Positions 47,820 to 60,310 of a DNA stretch of 64,000 bases are shown piece after piece (position 1 is the stretch's first letter; each line of letters begins with the position of its first letter). Under the pieces are notes generated by a model that saw only the letters and a program-made list of their open reading frames with translations, made no database searches and was not told the DNA's origin. A program made the translations under genes and the position numbers. The stretch is from Anaeramoeba flamelloides (taxonomy: Eukaryota > Metamonada > Anaeramoebidae): contig JANTQA010000057.1 in assembly GCA_027625915.1 (NCBI GenBank), positions 5,952,001 to 6,016,000 on the forward strand, read 5' to 3'.

Positions 47820-48540
47820 TTCAAAATTTTTGAAACAGTCAATTCTTTCCACAATCAACTTTCATTCAATTTAGAATTTTGATTTTTAAAAATAGGAAAA
47901 TCATTTTTCATTTTTAAAGTTTTTTGCTTTATTTTCATTTTTTGTTTTAATTTCCTTTTTCAAGTCTAAAAAATTTTTTTCTGATGATTGATTGTTATAA
48001 AAGTTGTATTATTCTATATAGAAAAAAATTAAATAAAATTATGTGATGATTTAAACCTTTGATCAATCAATAATTCATGTAATATAATTTAAACAAATTT
48101 ACCAATGTTTTTTTTTGTTTTGCTCTCTCCAAAATTTTTAACCAGCTCTTGATATCTTATAGTCAGTTTCACTTTTGAGGCACAAACTTTCAACGAAATT
48201 TAAGGTACAATAAAAATCTCAAATTAAGGTACAGTATTTGGATTCTAGTACAATAAATTGTGTAAAAAAAAATTTCCAAATTTTGTACCTCAAATTTAGA
48301 TTTTTTCTGCCTTAAATTTCGTTGAAAGTTTATGCCTTAAAAGTGGAACTGACTGTAGCATTGATAATTATATATTTTCTGTTTTATGGATATTATAAAT
48401 TATAAATAATTGTTTACTTTTCAATTATTGAACCGTTTTAATTGAGTGCTTCATTGGGAATTGATTAAATAAGATTTTTTTTCAAAAAAATGGAATTTTG
48501 ATTGTTAAAAAAAGATAAACTGGGGTTCGGTTTAAAGAAA
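47820..48540. repeat. Dispersed segment carrying a MITE
   Basis: Partner of 32940-33460; about 720 bp here because a 196-bp MITE is inserted. A third partial copy is at 52880-53060. Confidence 0.75.
48160..48355. mobile_element. MITE, 196 bp, second copy of the 17915 family
   Basis: tAGTCAGTTTCACTTTTGAG at the left (first C changed to T), right end AAGTGGAACTGACTG, TA at 48158-48159 and 48356-48357. Arms of about 50 bp (caacgaaatttaaggtac against ccttaaatttcgttgaaag). The empty target is visible at about 33310-33325. Confidence 0.88.
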
Positions 48541-49410
48541 TATTTTCTATTTTTTAAAAAGCCCCCACAAAAAAATAAAAAATAAAAAATAACTAATGAA
48601 CATCTTGTTTGAACTAATGTTATGAGGTATTATCATGAACATCCTGTTAGGATTATCAAATGAATTATTCTTTTCAAAATTATTCAAAGAATTTTTAACT
48701 ATTCTTGAGTTATCTTTTTAATAGGAAAATGTATTGATTTGCCAAACAAAAACAAAAATACATTGAAATGAAAAAAGCAATTACAGCTATTTCAATTTGT
48801 ATTTTGATTAAAAAAACAATAGATTTATTAAACATAATCAAGAATTATCAATAAAAAAAACAAGATTAGATTTATTGAATAAAACAGAAAACCTAGGCAC
48901 ATGGAAATACACTATTTTTTTAAATAAGTGGGAACAGAAAATTTCAAGAATTATTCATAATTATATCAAATTAATTCTAGTATCATTCTAAATTATAAGA
49001 AACTCTTTAAAATATAAAAAAAAACCATTAAACTGAATATTTAAAACCCATTAAAACAATAAAAATTAAAATTCAATATTTTAAAAATTCATGTTCACTT
49101 TTATTTGAAATGAGAAATCTCGTTTTGTAAATTGTAAAGAAAAAAATAATAAAAACAATAAAAACCTTTGAAAAGGGTGAAATGGGTAAAAGTTCTTTAC
49201 ATTTTATTGATAACTCTTTACACGTCTAACTTTTGTTCTTTAAAGTCTCATTTTAAAGGTAAAAGCTGCAATTCATCAAAGTGTTTTGTTGGAATTAATT
49301 GTTTTTTTCAATATTTTCTAATTTCTGTGTTTCATACATCAACCCAATAATGACTTTTCAAAATTCCTCGATCTAGTTCATTCGAAATCAAACTTAAACT
49401 GTTTCCATTT

Positions 49411-49658
49411 TTAAACTGCAAAATTATTTCCAAATTTTTTTCTTCTTATCTTTTTTTTTTCATTTGCCAACTGTTCAATATCCTAAATAAAAAAAACAAA
49501 AAATGAAAAAATGAATAACTAAAATCAAAATCACCAAAAGTAATAATCTTATTAACAATCAAATTCAATCGTATTGAAGATTTTAGAAGTGTACCCTTTT
49601 GTTTGAAAAGGGGTTTACTATACAACCCTTGCCACCGGGTTTGAAATAGCTGTGTCAT
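49411..49658 (-). CDS. Unknown small basic protein, two exons, 57 aa
   Basis: Exon 1 is 49658-49557, the intron 49556-49483 (GTTAAT..TTTAG), exon 2 49482-49411 ending TAA; phase 0. The protein begins MTQLFQTRWQGLYSKPLFKQ, then KGTLLKSSIRLNLI, then DIEQLANEKKKIRRKKFG and NNFAV. Exon 1 is markedly less A+T-rich than its surroundings, with codon use like the real genes. It lies 137 bp downstream of the TRF4-like gene on the same strand. Not recognised; the basic tail suggests nucleic-acid or ribosome contact, which is speculation. The splice is my inference; without it the frame runs into a low-complexity tail. Confidence 0.5.
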
Positions 49659-49795
49659 TATTTTGAAATTTTATATTGAAACTGAAAAGATTGATTAAAA
49701 AGAAAAAAATATAAAAAATTGATATATTCTATAAATTAACTTCAAAAAAGTACAATTTAGTATATTACATGATTTTAAGGGTGAATACTTTTCAA

Positions 49796-51445
49796 TTAAA
49801 ATAGTTTATTATCATTATTAATTGGCATAGAAGAACATTTTCTTTTTCTTGATTCAGTTGTTATATTTTTTAAAATATTAGTATTTATACTTTGACTTTT
49901 ATTTTTTAAAGTCATTTCCAAATCATTCTGATCAAGATTATTAATAATATTCCCAGAAGGAATTTTTAGACTATTATTATTATTATTCTTATTTTTTCCT
50001 TCAACACAAATATGGTGTTCCACTTTGCCATCACAAAAGGGTATCTTCCCATCCTTATCCCCACTCATTTCTTCGTTTTGATATTCATTCTGATAACCGT
50101 TTCTATTTCGAAACCGATAACCATTGATCTTTATATTTTGATTTCTAATCGTATTCCTATTTTCAGATTTTTTACCAATTTTAGATTTTGATTTCTTTAA
50201 ATTAGGATTTAATGTTGTTTTTTCTTTTTTGTTTTCATCGACTTTTAATATTCTCTTTTCGAAAATCTTTTTTTTTTGAATACCATGAAAGGAAGACCTT
50301 ACAAAATAATTTCTTAAACGACGATATTTGATTAATTTCTGATTTAATATTGGATTACCACTCTGATCACGGATAAAATTGGTCTTAAAAATTGAGACTA
50401 GATAATGGTTTTTTGTTAAATTCTCTTTTGCGTACGAACAAGATTTTAAAAATGTTAAAATATCATAGCTTGACCTTGCAGCATTAGAGAAAATTTGGAT
50501 GGGATCTTGGACATAAAATGTGGTCGGATTTTGTATATCAAAAACACACATTAATATTTTGTTAAAATACCTTCCTTTGCCATTCGTCGAGATCCCTGTG
50601 GTGATAAAATTGAATTTGGAGTAAACTTCAAAAAAATCAATCAACAGCGTACCCAAATTTACTGTTATATTTTTTGTTTGATGGGATGGGTGTAATTGTA
50701 AATGAGAAGTGATCATCAGAATTAGTGTATAAGTACTCAGCCCACCAAAAAATGGTTTATCCAAGAAGTGGACAGATAAAAAGTGTTTTAATACAAACAA
50801 TAATGGTCTTAATGCTGGGAAGGAAGTTAACAACCTTTTTATCAATTTGCAGTTTTCTTTGCCCAGCCGGCTATTAAACGAGATGTCAACGTCAATACAA
50901 GTTTTTTCATCAAGAAATTTCACAATGGGAACTCGTGCATTTAACACCCAGCGAATGTTTTTGAATTTGTTCTTTTCAAAATTGTCATCCCTTCTCAGAT
51001 ACTTACCTAATTCCATCACCAATTCAGATTCATTTTCCCTATTTTTCAAAAAAACACTTAAATCAATATCCGATTTTGGTAAATATGTTTTACTTTCAAA
51101 AGATCCATATGTCTCAATAATACAATTTTCCCAGAGCCCACGGATAGCCTTTTTTATTCTTTTGATTAAATCTAACCTTATTTGTTGACTTTTCTCTGTT
51201 GGTGCGATCCACTTTACAAAATCGATAATTTCTGCATGAAGACAGAAGCTTTTGTTGTCATGGAAATAATGGTACTTTGGTTTGTACACCTTTTGGCTTT
51301 GATAAAGATGGTTGCAAAAGTTTTTTTTTTGAAATTTTCGTTTAACTGTCTTCGATAATTCCATATAATATTTTTTTCTGGTTTCAAATTCTTTTTCATT
51401 GAAGGCGCTTTCAACTGGGGAACTTGGTAAACTTTCAAATTCCAT
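49796..51445 (-). CDS. TRF4/PAPD5-like non-canonical poly(A) polymerase
   Basis: Single-exon frame of 549 aa. About 69-108 is LHAEIIDFVKWIAPTEKSQQ, then IRLDLIKRIKKAI, the helix preceding the active site in TRF4/PAPD5/7 enzymes. About 112-131 is YGSFESKTYLPKSDIDLSVF: the GS motif and the D-x-D metal pair (D126, D128) of the pol-beta nucleotidyltransferase fold. The third Asp is in CIDVDISFN (about 184-190). The central domain follows (SFPALRPLLFVLKHFLSVHF; FFGGLSTYTLILMI), then YVQDPIQIFSNAARSSYDIL at about 311-330, the nucleotide-recognition motif. Residues 380-549 are K/N-rich and disordered. The family adds short A tails to RNAs for nuclear-exosome decay or processing (TRAMP) or mRNA tailing. 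No zinc knuckle of its own. The start ATG at 51445 gives MEFESLPSSPVESAF, plausible. Confidence 0.93.
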   Translation of the reverse strand: MEFESLPSSPVESAFNEKEFETRKKYYMELSKTVKRKFQKKNFCNHLYQSQKVYKPKYHYFHDNKSFCLHAEIIDFVKWIAPTEKSQQIRLDLIKRIKKAIRGLWENCIIETYGSFESKTYLPKSDIDLSVFLKNRENESELVMELGKYLRRDDNFEKNKFKNIRWVLNARVPIVKFLDEKTCIDVDISFNSRLGKENCKLIKRLLTSFPALRPLLFVLKHFLSVHFLDKPFFGGLSTYTLILMITSHLQLHPSHQTKNITVNLGTLLIDFFEVYSKFNFITTGISTNGKGRYFNKILMCVFDIQNPTTFYVQDPIQIFSNAARSSYDILTFLKSCSYAKENLTKNHYLVSIFKTNFIRDQSGNPILNQKLIKYRRLRNYFVRSSFHGIQKKKIFEKRILKVDENKKEKTTLNPNLKKSKSKIGKKSENRNTIRNQNIKINGYRFRNRNGYQNEYQNEEMSGDKDGKIPFCDGKVEHHICVEGKNKNNNNNSLKIPSGNIINNLDQNDLEMTLKNKSQSINTNILKNITTESRKRKCSSMPINNDNKLF

Positions 51446-54399
51446 TTTTTTGTTGACAGTTCTTCTCTTTTTAATGTTGGTTTTCAGAGTGACAGTTCCT
51501 CTGATTGGGTTTGTTTGTTGTAACGATTTATTATAATTAACCAGTGGAATTTATGGAGAAAAAAAAAAGTTATTATATATAAAAAAATGATCTCTCTCAT
51601 TTTGGCATACAGTGTTTACTTCTTTTTAAATTTGAATTCCAAAAGTCTACGGAAGATCAATTTTTTGAGAAAAATGTGTTATTCAAAGATTCTACTCATA
51701 ATAAATAACCAAATATATTTATCTCAAAGAACAAAATTATAAACATAAGATCTCTATTTTTAGAGTTTTTTTGTAACAAATACATTTTTACAATAAACTA
51801 ATTATTTCTTGGCCAGTGTTCAGATTGTGATAAAAAAAAAAAAAACCCTTTAATTAAAGATCATTATTTGGATAGAGTCTCATCAAATTTTATTAAAAAA
51901 TAAATTTTCCAGAGGATCAAATAGATTTTGAAAAAAAAAAATAACATAATTTAAAAAATATTCTGGCAGGATTATTCAAAAATTCAATCATATGGGACAA
52001 TTTTAAAATACCCATTATGAATTTTAGTTTTTTAAAAATATATCAGGTGTGATGTGGTAGATGTAGTTTCATCTAAAAATCGTTTTTTTATCAAAAAAAT
52101 CTCTAAAAAAAGAGATCTTTTGGTAATATTTTTGCGCTTGGGGAATGAAAATATTTTGTTATTATAGAGGCTTAGATAATTTAACTAGAATTTTCTTTAG
52201 GATCAAGTTGTTAGCTACTGTCTCTAAAATTAAAAATTGACTTTTTTTTGAAAAATTATGTATAGATATAATGAAAAAGTTTTTTTAATGAGATATAATT
52301 TTTCAAATTTTGAATAATAAACTCAAAGAAGGTTTACTGAATTTATTTACATTTTATAATTATTTTTTAAAAATTGTTTTGTCATATTTTTTGAAAAATT
52401 ACTCTAAAGATCAACACATTTTAGTAGATAAAAAATCAATTTTTCTATTTTTTGATTTCATTTGGATCTAATTTAGAAAAAAAAAAACGAATGTAATACA
52501 AAAAAAATGTTATTTTTTAAAAAATTTATAAAATAATTAATTTATTAATTGTATTATCTATATTAAATACTCTTGATTACATAACAAAAATATCATATTT
52601 TTCAATCGGTTTTCGAAAAAAAAAAACATCTCTATAAATAATTAAAAATAAATCACAAAAGTTTCCAATTCTAAAAGTGAAATTAATCATTTAAGGTTCT
52701 TAAAAGATAATTAAAAATTTGAAATGATTTCCATTATTTTCTAAATCTTTTTTTGGAAAGCTGAATGGAAATTTTTTACCTTTTATTGTGAAACAAATAG
52801 TATATAAAAGAATACAATGCAGACTAAGAATAAAGATATGAAAAAATGTATTAATTGATACTGAACTCAAATCGGAAAACTTTTCCACTTAGTTAAAACA
52901 GTTTAAAGAATCATAACAATGTAATTTAATGCGAATTGGAAATAATTTTGATTTTGGAAAAATCTGGAAATCATTTTTTCATCTTTTAGTTTTTTATTTT
53001 CATTTGATTTTTTGAATTAATTAACATATTTCGTCTGATCAAAATATATTAATATCATTTAGATTACTAAATTAAACAATTGAGATTGACTATTTTTTTT
53101 TATTTTTGAAATTACAAAAACAAACTTAATTTTTCATTTTATTTCTCAAATTAAAAAAAAAGAAAAGTGGAGTTCTCCGTCTATGAATAATTTTAGTAAA
53201 ATCAATTTTTTTACTCTATTCTTTTAAATTACGGAAAACTTTGCAATATTTCCAATTTTGATTGTATTTAAAAATTTTCTATTATTCTTTTTTTTATCTT
53301 GATTTTTCATTAATTAAAATCATTTGAATCTAAAACATTTATTTCTTTATTATGTTATAGCCAAATTTAATAAATCTTATTAATTTTCAAAGTTCTTTAT
53401 TATTAAATGTTTTTGTTAAATACCCATTTCCTCAGTTGTTAATAGTTTTAACAGGTAGAAAATAATTAAATCTCTATATGTTGAAACTGGAGTAGAACTT
53501 TGAATTTTGAGTTTTCATAAGTGTATTAATTAGATTATCAATTGTTTCTATTCTATATTGGTAAAGTTGAATAATTTTAAGCGATATAAGAGTTTACTCA
53601 ACATTTTTTTATAGGGAATAATGTTGAGATAAATTGTTGACTGAATTTTCTCACTGATTAAAAAAAAAAAACAACAACTTTTAAAAGTTTAAAAAATGAT
53701 TTATTCGGCTTTTTCATTTGATTTATGTAAAAGTAAATTGAATATTACCTATTTAATCGTGAATCACAAGAATTAATATAATTGCCTTAAATCATATAAA
53801 TATGTGGTTTTACTATTACAATTTGTTTAAATGTATGAGTGTGGATTTATCTTTATGAATTTCAATAATTTTTTAAATAGTTGTTAAATATTTTCAAGTA
53901 GTTTGATAAAGTAAGTTATTTTTCAGTAATTTTGACTAACTTAATAAAATTATTGGAAGAAGTACTCTGTGCTTTTATTATATATTATCATAAAAATATT
54001 GACAAATGTTTGGATAAGAATCATTTTTTCTAATTTTACAAATTTTAGTTTTGCTTTTTCCAATTTTTTGTTTTTTGTTTTTGTTTTTTTTTAAAAAGAT
54101 CATGTGAAAAAATAAAAAAATCTTCGAAAACACAAATAATCATTTACAAAAATAAGACCCTATGTAATACCTTTTAAAAGGAATTTAAAATATACACAAA
54201 AAAATCTTGTTTTTACTCTTTTTAAATGAAAGTTCAGTAATAAAAAATCATTAATGCTCATTTCAAAAATTGAGGTGAACTTTTTTTTAGTTTTTGGTTT
54301 TATTTTTGTTATTTTTAAAATATCAGGTTTTTATATGTTTGAAATGATTGAAAAATGAATCATAAGATTTAATTAGTGTTTGCTCTTGAATACGAAAGG

Positions 54400-54449
<50 letters not shown>

Positions 54450-54483
54450 ATGTGTGTATGTATATATATATATGTGTGTGTGT
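54400..54483. repeat. Compound (TA)n-(TATG)n-(TG)n microsatellite
   Basis: TA repeat passing through several TATG units, a second TA run, then TG. Confidence 0.95.
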
Positions 54484-54569
54484 CCTTAATAAAATTAAGC
54501 ACTATTTTTTTCTGATTAATATTTTTTGAAATCTAGCTTTATAATATATTTCAATTAACCACTTGGATA

Positions 54570-55016
54570 CAGTCTTTCCAAGTCTACCATAAAATTTTAA
54601 ATAAAACAGATTTGATTTTTCTATTCTTATTTTCTATTTTCAAAAAATTGGGAAATAATAGCTATTATTCAAAAAAAAAATTCAATAAATGAGCTATTAT
54701 TCAAATTTTTGAAACATTAAAAAAAAAAATTTTCAAGATGACATGAAGCACTTTAAAATATTGTTCAAAAAAGGTAAATTTATAAAGATTAGTCAATATT
54801 GATATTTTTTGGGGGGCTCTTTAGGACCAATAATTTTTAAGTTTCATGTGATCTTGAATTTTATATTTGATGTTTCAAAATTTGAATAATAGCTCATTTA
54901 TTGAATTTTTTTTTTGAATAATAACTCTTATTTCCGAATTTTTTGAAAATAGAAAATAAGAATAGAAAAATCAATTGTGTTTTATTTAAAATTTTATGGT
55001 AGCCTTGGAACAGCTG
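54570..55016. mobile_element. Hairpin MITE, 447 bp, near-complete palindrome, TA duplication
   Basis: Starts CAGTCTTTCCAAGTCTACCA after TA (54568-54569) and ends with the inverse (tggtagccttggaacagctg) before TA (55017-55018). The arms match for about 165 bp almost without gaps (cataaaattttaaataaaac, ctattcttattttctatttt, ataaatgagctattattcaa) and more weakly to the centre (caagatgacatgaagc against the inverse of catgtgatcttgaa), leaving a loop of about 90 bases. No coding frame. Terminal CAG and TA duplication fit Tc1/mariner mobilisation. Confidence 0.9.
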
Positions 55017-56139
55017 TAATTTTTTTTTAGAATAAAAACACTCTCAACTTTTGAATATCGAAAATATTTTTTGAAATTACTGTGCACTTTTTTATTTTTT
55101 TTGAAAAATTGGGGTTGAGAAAATTTTAAAATAAATGAATAAGCGAATATATTAAATTAGAATACTTTTCCAGAGAGTTTATCTTTTTAGTTAAATTTTT
55201 TTTTAATTTTTCCATTTAAAAATAAAAAAAACATTTGAAGACCAAATTAGTCCCTTTTGTGAAAATAAAATTCCCATGATTTAGAATTTGTTTTAGTAAA
55301 TGAGTTAAAATAAGAGAGTGTATCTAAAAATATACATAATTTCAACTTTATATTCAATGATTTTGGCAAAAAATGTTTTCAAGAAAAAGTTAAATGGAAA
55401 CTTTATTTATTTTTATTTTTTCATTTTGTTTTTTCAATTGTTTTAATGGAAGGTATTTTATCAGTTTTCCATTTTTAGTGTTTTTTGGGTCGTAGGGACA
55501 TATATATATATATATATATATATTTAAATTTATTATTTAGGGTGAGCCACTATTTTTGAAATAGAGTTTTATTAAATCACACAAAGCAATATATGTGGAG
55601 TAATCAATTTATCCTCGAATACCAAAAAAAAAACCTGTAAATTTATTTAAAAATATGAATTTTTTTAGAAAAAAGGTTAAGGGGAGGAGAAAAAAACAAC
55701 TTTTAAAATTAGAAAACAATATTAATAACAGAAAAAACGAAATAGAAAAAAAGTTGTTTCGTTATAGATTTTAAGATAATTTTTTTTTTTATTCTTTTGA
55801 TTTTTGAATTTATTCTTAAATTAGCTTTCAATTGATATTGAAAGTTAAAGATATCAATATGAAACTAATATATTGAAAAAAAAAAAAAAAACTATCAACA
55901 TTGTGGGAGAGTGTATAAAGAAAAAAAAATTAATTATTATAAATTCAATTAATTTTGTTTTTTTTTATCAAGAAAAAATAAATAAAATATAAAAGATTAT
56001 TTTGAGAAAAAAGTTAAAAGTTCGGTATATATTTATAATCCTCTTAAATGGTTAGCCATTGCAATCAAATTAAATTTGGAATAAGATTAATCTCTCAAAG
56101 TTTTGTTAATGGTTCTATCGATGAAATATTTGTATAATA

Positions 56140-59100
56140 TTATCGATTATTTTGATTATTAACAAATTCCGTATTTTTTAAAAGAAATTTTTCATAGTAT
56201 TCAATAACATAATGAAATGCAAATAAACACCATACTAATAAAATTAAATCATCAATTATTCCGACAAACCCTAAAGTTATCGGAATTAAATCGAAGGGGA
56301 TTAATAAATATGCAACAAGAATTATTAATAATAGCCATGATAGAAATGAATATTTGTTATCTATCGCGCCTTTCAGTAGTAATTGTTTAAACATAATATA
56401 ATTATATTTTATTAACGGTGAAAATAATTTAGGCTTTGTGTGATTGTTGTTATATCTTTGCAATCTTTTATCAAAATCTATTTTATCCTCTTCACTTATC
56501 TATTAATTTGGAAATTTAAAAGAAAAGAAAATATTATTTATGATTTAATTGAATTTAATGTATTTTAAATTAAAATCAAAATAACAGATAAATTCATTTT
56601 TTTATGATTCTTTTATCTTATTAGTTGGCATATGTAAACTCTTTTTCAGTCAAACGGTGATTAGTTTTATTGAAGAAATAGAACACATTCAATGAGTCTA
56701 ATCCATTGTTCTTCTCAAAATAAACTTTCAAGTTTTATATTTGATCTTTTTTTCTAATTTAGTTCTAATAATTTTTTTTTTGCTTTTTTTTTTTTTTTCT
56801 TTTGTTTGTTTTTTTCTTTTGTTTGTTTTTTATGCTTTCTTTTTTTTTAAAAAAAAGTCAATTTGAAAAAAAAAAAAATGTTTGAAACCTCAAATTAACT
56901 TTAAGAAAATTGAGGCGTGTAATTTCTTTTAAAATGATTATATTTTAAAAATATCTTATTGTCAACAATTTTAATTTTCGAAAGAAATTGAGAAATTTGG
57001 CACGAGACCATTCAATGAAGTTTCCCCAAAATTTTTTTTAACATTTTTTTTTTTTAGAAAATTTTAAATTTGTTCAGGTATTTATTTTTTGAATATCAAC
57101 TCTACCCGAAGTTAATTATTTCTCTTATTTCTAAACCATTATACGTTGGTTGATTCTTCAAAAAATAAAGTGAATTTTTGATTTTTTGAGGCCACTTTGA
57201 GTGAAATGATGTTTATGTTTAAATCTTACAGTTTCGGAGAAATTTCATCATATTCATTATCTTTTTCTTTTTTCAATTCCTCAAGCCTGTTTTTCTTTTA
57301 GAATTTACAATTAGCACAAAATATATCAACACAAATAATAAAAAGGACTTATCCAAAGAAAAAGAGAGCCTGTCATTTTTTATTTATATTTCTTGCGAAC
57401 TTATTAGTAATTAAAAAAGAAAAATGAAGTTGAAGTGAAAATTTTTTTTCAATTAATAATTCAATATCAATGGTTTCAAATCCCAGTTTTAGAATGTCAA
57501 TTATTTTTTAAAAAAAACGGGTTTTATGCAATCCAAAAGACTGTTTCTCAATACAAATTTATCAAAAAAATAATAGTTAATCAGCTGTATATTATTCATT
57601 TTATCTTTGTATTGTAAGACTGTTTAAATGAAATGAATGTAATTACGGATATATCTCAAATTTCACTAAGGAAGTTAAATAAAATCTCTATAAATATCAT
57701 TTCAAATTGATTTTTTGAAAATATTTGGGTTTGTTTCAACTCATAATTAAACAAATACAGTGGTGCAAATAGCCCGTCGTTTTAACGTTAATCCATTACG
57801 AAAATTTAACTCATACTCGAAATATTGGCTGGTTGTAGAAATAAAAGAAATATTCCAATAGGGTGGCAATAGCATATAAACACGAAATAGGGTTCTTTAA
57901 ATAAATTTTAAAAAGGGGTATTATGGGGATACTGAAGGATTAATTGGAAATTTTTGGCAAAAAAATGAGAATAGGAGTATTTTTTGAATTTTAACAAAAA
58001 AAAAATCATTTATCTTACAAAATTTTGTGATTAGTACGAAATTTTTGAAACAGAAGTATTTAATATTTTTTTAATCATTTCCATTAATTCAAGATCTAAT
58101 CTCAAAACCTATTTAAATATTTTAATTATAATTTTTCATACTAGTGATCACCAAAATTTAACTCCTTTTTTTTTTTTTCAGGTTTGAGTTTATAAAGATA
58201 GGAATTAACAATTATAAATACTTGGCTCAAATTTAAGTTAGACAAAACTATTGCTACTTTCATTAACCTTTCATCCTGAAAAATAAAATTTATTTGCAAT
58301 CGAATCACTTCAAATTTTTGAGGCTATTGTATGTATTGTTGTCCGTAGTACCACTCTTTTTAAAAGTTTCTAGTCGAGAAAAAAAGGTGTTTTTTCTCGG
58401 ATCTAAAATTCCAAATAAATGGATGAATTTTAGTTTAATTCAACTTGAAGATATTTACTTTGATAGATAATAACTAATAGTTTTGAAAATGCTGTACTCA
58501 TCTAATAAAACTGAAATAGAGAAAAAAAATTTTTCCTTATGATAATTATTGCCGTGTCATGGGTTTTCCAGAATTAAAATGAATTGAGTAAAATCAAATA
58601 TTTTACAAAATTCTTTTGAATTTTGGAAAGCCTAACGGAAGTGTCCTTCAAGTGCCGTCAAGTGCCTAGGTTTTCTTGAAGTTTTCTATTTTATTTGTTA
58701 AGTGTTCTAGGTTTTTTTGGGGTTTTCTATTTTATTTATGAAGTGTTCTAGGTTTTTTGTTACTTTAGAAATAAACAGAAAATTTATTAAAATTTTCGGT
58801 TTATTTCTAAAGTAAAAAAAACCTAATGAAAATCTATTGATTTTCGAAATAAATAGAAAATTCAAAAAAACCTAACGAAAATCTATTGATTTTCCAAATA
58901 AACAGAAAACTCAAGAAAACCTAACGGCGGTTTTCCAAAATTCAAAAGAATAGAGAAAAATCAAATATTTTGCTCAATTCTTTTAAATTCGGGAAAACTT
59001 AACGGCGGTTTTTTTTTAATTTTTGAAATAATTCTGGAAAACTTAAAGAAAGTTCCCTAGGTTTATTTCAAAAAAAAAAAAACCTAACGAAAGTGCCGTA

Positions 59101-59281
59101 GAGTGCCGTAGAGTTCCTAGGTTTTCCAGAATTCAAAAGAATAGAGAAAAATCGAAGATTTTACTCAATTCTTTTAAATTGTGGAAAGGCTAACAACAGT
59201 TTTTTTTACTATATGAAATAAACCGAAAATTTCAAAAATTTTCTGTTTATTTCAAAAATTAAAAAAGACCTAACGTAAAAT

Positions 59282-59327
<46 letters not shown>

Positions 59328-60279
59328 ATATCAATAAATAATTCTTTAATAGTCAAAATAATTGATTATCCATTTGATAGATATTTATTAAATTTAAAAT
59401 TGTTTTTGAAAGATATGATTATAACCGCGTAACTCTGAAAAAAAATTCGTACAATTTTTTAATATTAAATTTAAAAAAAAGCTTTCTAGAAACCTGGAAA
59501 ATTGGATTTACTAAGCTTAAATTGTTAAATATCTTGAAAAATAATTTTTGATCCAAGATCTTTTATGAACCAATCGTATTTATTCTGAGTGAAGTTATCA
59601 AAAAGTGAAAAATTTGCAAATGTTTTATTTTCTTTGAAGAAATTTTTTCATTATCGTGATGGGTTAAATGTTGTCAACACCGGGTTATTTACACCACTGT
59701 ATATTTTTGAGTTATTTGTACCACTGTATTTGAGGAAATTGCAATAAAAATTTACAATATTAATTGGAAAATAACAGTACCAAACTCACCCAACGCATCC
59801 CTTATACTATTTGTTGAAAAATAAATGGAACTAAATTTTCATTCAGCATTCCAAAATTATTGTTGTAAAGATCTTGGTCATATTTAAATCTTTAATTCAA
59901 CAAACCAGTTCTATTCTGAGATCCCTTTTGAACTTTAATTTTGATGTTTTGATTCTTTTCTTCACTTTTTGAAAGTTGAATGAAAATTCTGTTCCTTTTA
60001 TTTTTCAATTGACAATAAGTACATGTCTTTTGTTTTAATTGGAGCTCACTAGTCATTTCTCACAAACCGTACCACAAAATAGTTGGTGATTTTTTGAATT
60101 TAAAATTCTTGTGAATTATTTAGAATTGAAAATAAAAGATTTTTTGAATTATCATTCATAAACAAGATGATCTGGCACACTTTACTAAGAATGATCAATT
60201 TGTTTTACCTCAAACAAAATGAATTTACTTGAAATTTTGGAGAAGGGCTCGCAAAAAGGAACAAAAATAAAAATAAAAA

Positions 60280-60310
<31 letters not shown>

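Larger units (their letters stand above)
45446..49410. other. Intergenic, repeats only
   Basis: A (TA)n run at 45678-45712, segmental copy C split by a palindrome array, the dispersed segment 47820-48540 with its MITE, and a fragment of array module near 48865-48900 (aaaacagaaaacctaggcac). The 49168-49350 frame is not convincing. Confidence 0.6.
51446..56139. other. Intergenic, no gene seen
   Basis: 52660-52810 and 52880-53060 are dispersed repeat copies. 53140-53240 holds a palindrome module (agtaaaatcaatttttttac..tctattcttttaaattacgg). 54400-54483 is a compound microsatellite, 54570-55016 a hairpin MITE, and 55500-55522 a TA run. The remainder is A/T-rich drift. Confidence 0.6.
57758..59699. 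mobile_element. Tc1/mariner-type element remnant, CAGTGGTGCAAATAGCCCG end
   Basis: Left end CAGTGGTGCAAATAGCCCG after TA (57756-57757); right end CGGGTTATTTACACCACTG before TA (59700-59701). The inverted ends are about 20 bp. A second right-end-like string (agttatttgtaccactg, to 59726, followed by TA) lies 27 bases further. The interior has no intact transposase; part of it is the inserted palindrome array. Either a non-autonomous derivative or an eroded full element. Confidence 0.72.

Noticed and set aside
49168-49350. 60-aa plus-strand frame with a hydrophobic start
   Set aside because: A/T-driven composition, no downstream exon and no homologue recognised.
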